From: Sipunculus nudus
Taxonomy: Eukaryota > Annelida > Sipuncula > Golfingiida > Sipunculidae
Assembly (NCBI GenBank): GCA_026874595.1
Contig: CM049314.1
Coordinates: 60,925,300 to 60,989,299 of the forward strand
Length of the DNA stretch: 64,000 nt
Reading direction: 5' to 3'
Shown here: positions 36,700 to 47,962 of the stretch, piece after piece
Position numbering within the stretch: the stretch's first letter is position 1
Layout: each line of letters opens with the position of its first letter
Position numbers and translations under genes: made by a program
Notes under the pieces: model-generated
The model's database searches: none
Told to the model about the DNA's origin: nothing
Seen by the model: the letters and a program-made list of their open reading frames with translations, nothing else

Positions 36700-37510
36700 A
36701 GAAACACATATGTTTACAACATTTAAAATACTAGACAGGTACTGATAGCCAGGCGCGGATCCAGGATTTTTTGCAGGATGGGGGCCAAAGGGTGTCATGC
36801 ATTAAATTTGTTTAGTTTGTGAAGGGTATGATTTGCTTGTAATAACAGGGATATTAGCTACAAATGTTGAAAACAGAATGTGTAAGTAGCAATTTAACAA
36901 GAGTACTGTTAAAAAGGATTAATGTTGATCTTTGACACTGACAACCTAAGACGTCATGATGTTTGCAAATTATAATAAATGGTTCTTTCTTATGAAACTG
37001 AATCGATTTTTTTACCTTGTTTTCTTTTCTTCAAAAACATCATATATTCTGATGAAATACTAGTATTACTAATCGAAATAAGGACATATAGCATAACAGT
37101 TACGGCCATTGCCTATTTAACTATGTCAACAAATTACTCAAGCTCATAGAACTGTACGTTATGTGTAAACATTTTTAATTGGACCATACAAATAGCGCGT
37201 CAAGCAAATAAATGTATGTTCCAGTATATAGGCAGTGTAAAATACCATATTGTGAAGAGTGACAGCGGGAAATTGTTTATAAAATTCTACCATATTCAAC
37301 CATTTATTCATAGGAGTTGTATGAGTGTTTTTTGTGGGTACATTTTTCATCCATCATCGTAGAGGAATAAATTTTTCGGAGGACCAATTGTTATTTGGTC
37401 GCACATAGAAGGTTATTGTTTTTTATCTGCACTTTTACGTTCAAGATTCTCAACGTCTGAAACTGGTTCCGTGACGGTTGCAACGAGTTCATTCTTAATA
37501 AACATATATT

Positions 37511-37548
<38 letters not shown>

Positions 37549-38475
37549 TTAAACAATATGTTTTTGAGTTTTTCCCATCCAGATTACTGCAGTCAGTATA
37601 ACACGGTTGCTCTGTAAAAGTGCTTTGCATTATGCGCGACAGGTGTCGATACTGTTGTTCGGTGTAGTGATTTTCTATATTCGGTTCATATGGTTTGGAT
37701 ATGCTGACATATTGTGGCGTATGTGTGGAGAACTATGATTGGACAAGATATGGCATTATTATATTAAATGTTTCAGTCGGCTATCGTTGTTATTAGTGAA
37801 GTAAGTTTCTCAAAACCATGTTTACAGTATTTCTTCACTCAAATTTTACATTGTCATTATGTCCTGTTCAGCCCAACACTTGATTTACAAATAAAATGCA
37901 ATCGATGTGTGGCATTAACAAAATAAACGATTGATATGCACCTTCCTTAACGATAAAATTATGTGAACTTCTCTTTATGCCAGTGTCCTTATCAACTTAT
38001 GAAATATACGTGGCAGGGAACAGTGATGATGCCATATCAGATGTTACGCACAAAAGAGGCATACATAACCAATGATCAAGAGCTGCCGACCCCTGTTTAC
38101 AGTGAGCTTTGTATTCTCCTGGTGCACATGCTTCACTGGTACGTCACAAAATATGTTACAACAATATCCCTTAAGGATAAACAATGGTCTTTTCTTAGAG
38201 ATGCAATGAACCATGGAAAAGTCAAGCATGCCATTAAGTGATAAGCAAGTATGGTCCCAAAATTACGCATTTTCCTCTTTCTGCCATCAATGCAAGTTTT
38301 GTTTGGAAAGTTTTTTCTGACCTTAAAATAATCGCGAAAAAAGGTGGACAGGGATGGTTGAACAGTTTATAAAAGTTAAAGAGGTAGTTGACTTTTATTT
38401 TGTTCTATAATTTAAATAAATGTTTAATTCAGCCATGTTTATACACCAAATGTGTTTGTTTGTCAAAATTACAAC

Positions 38476-38670
38476 CCGTGCTAATTTTAGCCCTGTTGCT
38501 ACAAGCTTGACCGTAATAGATGCTTTGGTGTATATGGGATTTGGGTTGGGCTCCAACCCCCCACCCCCGAATATAATGTAGCAAGAAGCTTGTATCAGTA
38601 ATGGTCGATAAATTTAGTTTATGACACTAGCCACTTACGTTGTGTTGCTAGGTGCAAACTTGGGCCCTGT
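38476..38670 (+). repeat. Flank segment homologous to 63300-63550
   Basis: The shared order is AGCCCTG(T/C)TGCT, CAAGCTTGA(C/T)CGTAAT, ACCCCC-rich, GTAT(C/T)AGTAA, TTACGTTGTG and CCAGGTGCAAAC/CTAGGTGCAAAC. It may be the 3' end of the duplicated block or an interspersed repeat. Confidence 0.5.
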
Positions 38671-39532
38671 CTGAGATTACTAAATGTCCCTCCTTTGGCC
38701 ACATAAGCAAACATAAACTAGCTAACAAAGCCTTAACTATGATACTTTACTTGTTTCTTCCTCATTAAAAAAAATGTTGCTTAGGTTGAATGTCACAGGG
38801 AGCAGCCAGTTTTCAAAGTCCTTCTTCTGGTTGACTGTTAAGTTTCACACACACATTCATCATGGAAATCCAAGCATAAGATTTACTGCCCGGTCACTAA
38901 AACAGTGGCAGCGAGTGACTAAAATAAATGTTCAGGCAGACTAATGGCTCTGAGCGGTCATTGTCGCTACCACACATTCACTTGTTTTAACCTACTGGAA
39001 ATGGTTTACACACCCAGGTTTGTTTAGTTCAAGCTAATTATAGGTTTATTTAAAAATTTGGGTCCTTGCCCTCACACCATCATTTTATATACAGTACTTG
39101 TAAGCCTAACTGGGAAGCTACTCCAGCTTGTAGCGTACCAACAGCAACAGGGTTCATAAGGCCACGGCAAGAAATTACTTAATTGTTCTAGAAACTCCAA
39201 GGTAAGTTTTGTCAGCTGGCAGAGAGATTAAAAGATTATGCGATAGTTCTGGGAATGTTGCCGGTTAAGATTTTAATTCTGAGGAGTATCAACATAAGTA
39301 ATTTTTTAAACAAGAGCGATTAAACAGGAGCATATATAAGATACGATATTATTGAGTCGACCCCATACAAAATAAAACGAAAATTACCCAAGAAAAATAA
39401 GAGAAGCGATTCCTTTGGAACAACTTATTTCTTTGGTTGGCCTTATTCAGTAGCACACTTTGTACTCTGATACAACGAGCAGTGAATAGAAACAGCGGCA
39501 ATGACGTGTGAAGCCATTCTGTCGATCTACCG

Positions 39533-40333
39533 AGATGTGTTGCTGGTTAAAATCTTTTCAGACAGAACCTGCTAATTAGCTGAAACTGAGACTCATCAGT
39601 CGGTTAAGGGCTTTAGGTTTCAGGATGTTCATTGAGATAGACATGACCAGAGCGGTGTTTCTTATGGCAGTCATCACCATATTATAAAGTGCCCAAACAG
39701 GGATTTGACAAGCCAGTGGTCAATGTCAGTAACATGGAGTTACAATTAGTTAAGGAGTCCACCCTAGGGTATGTGCAGTTCTAGGTCAATTGAGTCACCT
39801 ATTGAGCCAGGTGTTGCAACACACTGTCTATTACAAGATCAAAGGTAATCAAGACCTTGCTTCACTCCCAGGCATATTATGTAATATCTGAGACCTGACA
39901 CAAGTACAAGGTTACAGTCCATATAAAACATCAGGCCAGTTGACTTTAAACAAAGTTATGACCAACTCCAAATGCAAGGACAATTGTTTAAAATCGAAAT
40001 TTTAGATAAATGATATAAATCATCTTTTTTGTATGACAAATTGACGATATACCTAGAACAGAAACATTTGCATAGTGTTGTTAGGACTGTCCGTCAGTGT
40101 AAGGGGTTAACAGGAATAATTAAAATTTATAAACATTAATCTTTTCATAATACTACTTTTACAACACCTGAAAACAGTTTATACAAAAATATTAATGTCT
40201 TCAAATGATAGTTTTTTAAAGTATAATCTTAATTAATCATAAATCCGCAGCCCGCCCCGCCCTGCATAGACTTTATTTTGGCCCGCCCTGCCCCGTACGT
40301 TCTTAGATGTAGCCCGCCCTGTCCCACTAAGAA
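39533..40333 (-). repeat. GC-island-bearing interspersed repeat, copy 2 (inverted)
   Basis: This is the reverse-complement partner of 8236-9102, 31 kb away. It begins with GATGTGTTGCTGGTTAAAAT and ends in a CCCGCCCCGCCC island at about 40250-40330. It sits between SDR copies C and D, immediately before the duplicated 5' flank of D. Confidence 0.7.
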
Positions 40334-40984
40334 GTAAAAGAAGAATGTCAAATCTTCGTCCAATACGTCCAACTTCCAGTAGGCGTCGTTTCTTACGATA
40401 ACTTTATTTTATTAGCTGAGTATTTTCCCATGTTTCTTATTTAACGTATTTGATACAACATGATAGCTTTAATAATGGTTCTAATATGCACTCGTCACTT
40501 GCTGGTGAATAAATATTTTCTTTTTAAATGTCTTTTTCTTTTTCAATCCCAAACCCTTCCCAAAAGACATCGATTTATTCTTGTTACTTTAATGATGATT
40601 CATCAATGAAAAGCTCGTGAACATTTTACTGGTTTCCGTGCAGTAAAAACATACGTCTTTTACATATTAATTCTGTTTTCAGTTTAATTATTATTTTTCA
40701 ATCTGTAATGTATATTTATATTTGGAATTTAACAAAAAATCATATGTCTCGTGAACAATTTTTTAGGTAAAATCTAGAATGTTAGGATTTTGGCCTGAAC
40801 TTTCACACTTTTTTATAAGTTACAAGAAATGTTAACGTTCACGAACACTTGGATTCTTATCTGTCTATTTATATAATTTTCGAAATCGACATCGAAATAG
40901 ATGGCAATATAAAAGAAGGAGTTTGAATAGTGTTTGATTGCCATTTATATTTCATTGATCTCTCGCATATATTTTACTATTCTT

Positions 40985-41025
<41 letters not shown>

Positions 41026-41280
41026 ATATTATGGGACGTCAACCGTGAAAATTCAACATGACAATTGTATAATTAGTTGTATAAATGTTGGAGCGAACAT
41101 GCTTTGTCTTTTGAACTCCTTTATTATTAATATCGTCAAGTGTCAGATTTCTTTTCTATTCCACCATTTTGACGGATTTGGGGGATGGATGTCTGTATGG
41201 AATTGCCACGGATTTTTACCATCTATATGAAACCACAAATGCGCGTGTGATACAACATTTGCACTGTTTGTTATACAATT

Positions 41281-41334
41281 AAAATCAATACATCCTCAAT
41301 ATATAATTATATGTGTATTATATATATTATATAT

Positions 41335-41379
<45 letters not shown>

Positions 41380-41533
41380 CGATGCTGGTTCATTGTATAT
41401 AGATGGAAATGCTATAGACAGAAAATTTTGTTGACTGCCGGAGGGATTCGAACCCAAGATCTTCCGATTTCCGGTGCGGCTGCCTTAACCACTTGGCTAT
41501 GACACGATCAACTTTTCTGTGTATATGATTTCC

Positions 41534-41596
<63 letters not shown>

Positions 41597-41640
41597 AACA
41601 TATTTATTTATATTGTATAATATAGATGTATATATATATA
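41281..41640. repeat. TA-rich microsatellite block split by a SINE-like sequence
   Basis: Long (TA)n runs at 41335-41378 and 41535-41590 lie on either side of a minus-strand tRNA-like sequence. Confidence 0.85.
41434..41505 (-). mobile_element. tRNA-derived SINE-like sequence (minus strand)
   Basis: Read on the minus strand it gives an A-box-like TAGCCAAGTGGTTAAGGC and a B-box GGTTCGAATCC with Ser-tRNA-like spacing. The T stem and acceptor stem do not pair properly, so I call it a SINE-type derivative and not a tRNA gene. Confidence 0.55.
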
Positions 41641-42268
41641 TAAAATGCGCGCAGTACACATTTCGCATTTTGTGCTCTGTTGTCCTCACTGTAATACACA
41701 GCCTCCTGTACTATACTCTAGTTCATTCCTTTCATATATTAGCAGAAGTAAAGCCATACCTCGTTACACGACCAACATTTTATGACACATCGTACCAGTA
41801 CAACTCTAGAAATCTTGTACGGCCGTAGTATATTGTATTATTTTATCCCTTAAGCCGAACTTATGTGCTGTGTCCTCCATATAACGCTGGGCGAAGTGCG
41901 TCTTCCGTAGTTGACTTATTTATAAATAACTCTGACAGTGAGATATACACACGACACGACCGAATGCAGATAAACCCTGGCATACAACACGTGGCCCATA
42001 TTTTACCGAGGACTAAGCTGTACGACACACGTTAGAATCATCAGTGCATATATGTACCGTGAGACTACAAACGAGACACTGTCGTTGTATAGCATTTATG
42101 AATCATGACCGGTGCAAGGGAACGTGGGTCTAAACATTGGTGTGCGGAGGTACAACACACATTCGTATGACTTAAGCCTACTTGCATTGAAGTAATCTAA
42201 TAGACAGGGTGAGTATCAAATTATTCACATCAGGGAGGGGCGATAATAACGTGTATGAATGATAGTAC

Positions 42269-42450
42269 CAGACGCGGATCCAGGATTTTTTGCAGGGAGG
42301 GGTCAACGGGTGTCATGCATAAAAAAGGTCTAAACATGGTCGTTGGTTAAGAGCAGGGGGAGGGGTCTCAACCCCCAAAACTTCCCGTCATGCATAAGAT
42401 TTGTCAAGAAAAAAAGGTTGTTGGTTGAGAGCCCCTAGGATCCGCGCCTG
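42269..42450. mobile_element. 182-bp MITE with 5-bp target-site duplication
   Basis: The ends are CAGACGCGGATCCAGGA and CCTAGGATCCGCGCCTG (inverted). AGTAC lies directly on both sides (42264-42268 and 42451-42455). The C-side flank lacks it. A related partial copy is at 36747-36810. Superfamily not assigned. Confidence 0.75.
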
Positions 42451-42489
42451 AGTACTTAAATTATTTGTAACACTTGCATCGTCTGTGTA

Positions 42490-42533
42490 TCAGATTAAGC
42501 TGAGCGTAATTGCCCACGGGCCACTTGTTATGA
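42490..42533 (+). mobile_element. AGCTCAG-type 3' terminus upstream of copy D
   Basis: AGATTAAGCTGAGCGTAATT and GGGCCACTTGTTATGAG match the terminus upstream of copy C (30903-30945). It lies about 210 bases before the ATG. The rest of the element is missing here. Confidence 0.65.
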
Positions 42534-42743
42534 GGCAGCAGTTTACAAAGTGGAACAGAACCGTCTGTCTCGCATACCAGGTGTCGACATCTAGTGTTTA
42601 GATCTTGCTGTATGAATTATCCAATAAAAATTTTAAAAAATTGTGTCAGACTGTATTGTGATCAGAAAGATAAAAGATAAAAAAATAACAAATACTGATA
42701 AAAACAAATGGTAGCAATCAATTTTTCCTCAGAAATCGATAGC

Positions 42744-43071
42744 ATGGGGTTTGAAATATTTCTGTATGCGGGACTGGCAGTCGTCCTCCATTTTGTCGTC
42801 GAGTACTTCCGGAGGAAACCCCAGGTTGACAACATATCTTCTAAATCCGTCTTGATCACTGGATGTAACACGGGGTTCGGGAACCTGCTTGCTAAGAGAC
42901 TGGATGGTTTAGGATGCCGGGTGTTCGCAGCTTGTTACACACGGAAGGGAGCTGATGAACTACGGAGCTGTTCCTCATCTCGTCTGGAGACTGTGCTGCT
43001 GGATGTGACGAAGACTGACAGCATTAAAAGTGCCCACAAGTATGTTGCGGAGAGACTTGGTCCAAATGAAG
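42744..43071 (+). CDS. SDR copy D exon 1
   Basis: The start is AGCATGG at 42744, same residue as copy C. TTTTTCCTCAG ends 11 bases before it. The donor is GTATGG at 43072. It encodes the anchor and TGCNTGFG. Confidence 0.9.
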
Positions 43072-43864
43072 GTATGGTAGCAATCACTGGCACCTCTGTT
43101 ATTAACAGGGGAGGGAACACACGTTGTATCTTGATTGTCGCTCCAACAGTTACATTTGATGTGGCGTGATGTCGGACTAGGATTGAGGGTCCTGGACTCG
43201 GACAAACAGTCGGACTCGGAGACATTAGATCCAGTCTATCTCGAATCCATTAGAAAATTCACTATTGAGACCTGATTTAAGTTTGGAAACATGCATAAGA
43301 AAACAGATATAAGCAGACCATTGACAGGATATAACTTATAAAACTTTAGACGCTACCGACTTTTATCCACGTCTCTGGAGCTAGAAGCAATTAAACAGTG
43401 AAGTGATTTATATAGGCATCATAAACTAACATACTTTTAATAAAGATATATATATTCACTGGTCTATGGCTCGAGCTAGTACAAAAGAATCCGACCAGAA
43501 GCATTGGGACGAAGATCCTAAGCTCAAGGACTCGGAATGTTTTGGACTTTTGAGTTGCTTTCGCACTTGGATGGTGTGGACTCGCCTACAGAACTGTTAG
43601 AGTAATCAACAATAATGAAAACAATTCACTAAACTGGGTAGGATGAGTATATAGATTGCACAAAGATACCAAATGTATATCTGCATGGATTAATAACCAT
43701 TTATTTCTAGTTCTGGCATAGTTGTTGTTATAAGAATAATAATGTATAAACTAAGTAATAATATGTAAGGGACACACAATAAACAAATGTAATTAAGGGA
43801 AACACAATAAACTCTGCATAGTAACAGGGAGTCACAACTCTCGCATTGATAATATGATGCACGG

Positions 43865-43935
<71 letters not shown>

Positions 43936-46900
43936 CCTTTAAGTCATGATGTATATGAGAGTACTTATTAGAATATTGTGGGGAAAACGCCATTTAACAA
44001 GACACGAACACCACAATAATAAAGATAATGATAATAATCAAACCATATAAAACCAGAAAGCGCTCACAGAGCGTAGACCTCCGCCAAAGCAGTTCCGTTT
44101 CTCAATGTTGCATTTTACTAAAGAGGTTCTATGATAGGTACTGGCTTATAATATGATGTATTTCAGGTAACATTTATTATAATGTCACTACCATATAGTT
44201 CTAACCTGATTTTTAGCTCAGCTGACTTTCAGTCATGCTGAGCTATAGCGATGGGTCTTTGTCCGGCGTCCTTCCGTCTGTCCGTCCGGACGGCCGTCCG
44301 TCCGTTAGCAGGGCACAAATCATAACCGTAGGGGTTAGGGCCATGAACCCTATGCAGTCTTAGAGGTTATAAAAAGATCTCCTTGCAAACCTGAAATTAG
44401 GTCACTGCGACCTATATTCTCGAAGTTATGGGGTGTGTTTGCACCCCCCAGAAATAACTCTTTGAGACAAAATTTTCATCCCAAACCTTCCATCTTTCAC
44501 ATACAGCTCACCTACCAACAGGGGAAGAACCATAATTTTTTTAGGTCAAAAGGTCAAAGGTCAAGGTCACAGGGGCCTCCTCTTTGAAAAGCCTGTGGAT
44601 GCATTTTAAGCCAACCCTTTCATCCCAATTCTTTGATCTTTCACATATAGCTCACCTACTAAGTTGGAGAAGAATCCTATAGATTTTGAGGTCACAAGGT
44701 CAAAGGTCAGGGTCACAGGATCCACTTCTTTGAAAAGGTAGTGGACACATTTCAAGCTAGACTTTTCATTCCAAACCTTCCAGCACTGACATCGCTTCTC
44801 TGCCAACAGGGGAAAAGACCTGTTGATTTTGAGGTCAAAGGTCAAGTTCACAGCACCCATTTCTTGCGTGGAGTCATTTTCAGGCAAACTTTTCAATCTG
44901 TACCTTCCATCTGTCATATATGGCTTACCTACCAATAAAGGAAGAAGCCTATTAATGTTGAGGTCAAAAAGTCAAAGGTCAAGGTCACAATATTTAATTG
45001 TTCTTAATGCTTGTGAGCATATTTCAAGTGTAACTGTTCAACCCAAACCTTCAGTCTTTCACATATGCCACATCTATGCATCACTCAGTTTGACTCAAAC
45101 TTCATATTTATGGGTCTTTTTGCTTGAATAAATAACTTATTGATTTTGGGGTCAGCTGGTCAGCAGGTTAAAGGTTGCAGGTCAAAGTTATTCACCCATT
45201 GGTTGCCAAGTAATTACATCAGATTTAAGTGGTCAGTAGTTACCCATCATTTAGAAAGAATCCAGTTGATATATGGGCAAAAGGCCAAGGTCATAGGTCA
45301 GGGATGTTCACAATTACTTATTTTATAGACCATCTCTATTTTTCTTGTATATATAACCATCCCACTCCAGCTGGTACATCTCCCTGTGTGGCTGTAATTG
45401 TGAGTGACACTGGTGACATATGACTCCCTTTTGTATCAGCCTATTAAGTGATAAGGCTCAGTGATAAGTACCTCGTTACTTCATAACAAAAACACTGTTG
45501 TCAGAATGCTTCAGCCAGGCATTAAGACTATGAGAGTATAGTATTAAGGTTTAGCTACTGATTTATAAGATGATGGGAACATTTTGCAGTTTATTTTATG
45601 GAATCCTAGCAATAAACTTAGTTTCCTAGATATCTGAATATTTTAATATATATCACAAAATATAAAAGCAAGTGTTTGTTCTCATAATATGTGGATCTGT
45701 ACCTTGATTTAGGATGGCTTTTTGTTTTATTTCAAGACTCTTAAACATGCTTTCTGCATTTCTTTTCTTTCAGGTTTGGCAGTTTACCTACCCTACTGAC
45801 CCCATTGAAAAGCAGAGTGATAATAAAAATATTGGACTTACACTTTTTACAATTGCATATCTATAAATCTGATATGAGGGCCTGGACATGCCTTTTGAAT
45901 TATTTTGGGCATTTATTACTGGATAATTTGCCCCAAGTTTGGTCTCTTATTGGAGAATGTCGGATATCAAATGTCATACTTGTCAGAAATCCATTATGTC
46001 TGCCAGTTAGCCACCTTAGAAATACTTTCTTCAGGGCAGTTTCAGTAATTTTTCTTTAATGTTTGGTCCGATTTAGAGAATGTTTGTTGTCTGATTTCAG
46101 ACTTGTCAGAAGTCCAATATGGCCACCAGGCAACCATCTTTTAATTCCTTTTGATCATATTATCTCAAGAACAGTTAAAGTGAATGCAGTTGGATGTATA
46201 TTTATGTAATCTTGTAAAGGATTGGGTTAAATATTTCTGAATAAATATTACTATCATTTATAAAAGTGCAGTACAGTTGGCTTGTATTGAATAAAAATTC
46301 ATACAGAAACACCTGTTTCTGTATTTCCTTGATTTTTGCTATATATTTTGATCTTATATTTGCCCTTTGTGGTGTTCCTTTTGAGACTGACAGGTTTCAA
46401 GCAAGCTGTTGGAATAGTTCCTGATAGCTTAACAATCATGCATTTTCCTCAGACAATCAATTCACTGTGTTTTAACCAGACATAGGTGATATATATTTCT
46501 GTTGTCATAGAAAATTTTCAACAAATTGGCAAATTTGTTCTTCAAAATTTTACTGGAAGTTGTGAATCTCAGTCCATGATGTCACAGGTCATGCTTGGCA
46601 GCTGAGCGTCATGACCCATGGGTCACTTGTTGCAAAGTTGTAACAGCTCGCACATAGAAGATAAAAAAAAGTTATAATATAAAGCGCAGGAAGAAAGGCA
46701 TGCTCAAATCACTGGCTACCTCTATTACAATGGCTCTGGGCCTTGACCACAACAAAAGAAATAGCAGTTTGCCACATAGGGAAGAAAGCTTTTGAATGAA
46801 AAAAAAACACGTGATGGTGATAGAGATAACCTCAAAAATTATTTGAATTGTTTCTTGGGTGTTTTCCTAAACCTCCGAAAATTTGCAACAAAATCTGTTC

Positions 46901-47887
46901 ACACCCTTTCACGTAAATTTGCCGTCAGACAAAGCGAGGAAAAGTATAATACCTCTCGCCACCTTCACTATTCCCTTTGATTTTTTTAAAGTTCCAAAGG
47001 TGCCTCCAAAGGGCGGTGACCTCTGACCTCTGGAAATCGAACTAAGGCGAGATATTATCAATATCCTTCATATTCATATAATTACCAGTGACCTTATTAA
47101 ATATGCGTTGATGTTGCCCATAATCGAACTAAGGGGAGATTATCTGTTGGTAAGTAGTTGTGGTAAGTTTCGTGAAAATCCATTAAAGCTCTGGTAAGTT
47201 GACGCGACGACACTAAAAGTTAACGGACAGACTGACATACGATGGGTATACCTTAATACTCCCGTACGTCATATGACGGGCGTATAAGAACAGACTTATG
47301 GAGAGAGAACAGATTTATCTTATGGTGCAAAAGCGTTTGATACCAGCCTAATTCCAAAAGGTCTGGTGAATAATGCTGGGATCATTCAGACGGTACAAGT
47401 TCCACCTGAGTACCAGATCAGAACGGATAATCAGGAGGTACTAGATGTCAACCTCCTGGGCCTGGTAGACGTATCTCTGCATTTTCTACCTCTACTAGCA
47501 AAGAGTAAGGGGCGGCTAGTTAACATGTCCAGCATCGCTGGAAGAATGAGTATTGCTGTAAACGTGATATACCATGTCAGCAAATACGGAGTGGAAGCGT
47601 TCTCGGATGGATTAAGGTTGGTTTCCCGCTGAAGTGAAAACAAACAAAAATATTTATATTCCCTTTCTTTGTATACAGTTGAACCTCTCTTAGTGGCTAC
47701 TCAATAAACTGGACACCTCTATAAAGTGGGCACTGTCTGGAAGTCCCATTTTTTCATCTCTTTATTATGTTTAGCTGAGGTGGACACCTATATATTCTGT
47801 AAAGTGAGCACTTTTCTCTAGCTAATGTGGTCACTTCATCTGTGTATTCATATTCCAATTCTGTATTCAATTAACAGCAAGGCTAAT

Positions 47888-47962
<75 letters not shown>

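Larger units (their letters stand above)
40335..42270 (+). repeat. Segmental duplication, D-side 5' flank
   Basis: A contiguous counterpart of 21490-22095 plus 29700-30060, followed by the element terminus and exon 1. It includes the (CT)n run (40989-41021) and the TA-rich/SINE block (41281-41640). Confidence 0.7.
36700..42743. other. Region between copies C and D
   Basis: There is no intact gene. It holds the C 3' flank (36700-37100, alignable with 52692-53090 and 57925-58060), a partial GCGCGGATCCAGG repeat (36747-36810), a (TA)n tract (37504-37552), a segment alignable with 63300-63550 (38476-38670), the inverted GC-island repeat (39533-40333), and the duplicated 5' flank of D (40335-42270). 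An open frame at 37963-38241 has no recognisable domain. Confidence 0.6.

Noticed and set aside
37963-38241. 92-residue plus-strand open frame
   Set aside because: No domain recognised, and it lies in the repeat-rich gap between copies C and D. A transposon origin is possible but cannot be shown.
41434-41505. A genuine tRNA-Ser gene on the minus strand
   Set aside because: A and B boxes are present but the T stem and acceptor stem do not pair; it fits a tRNA-derived repeat better.
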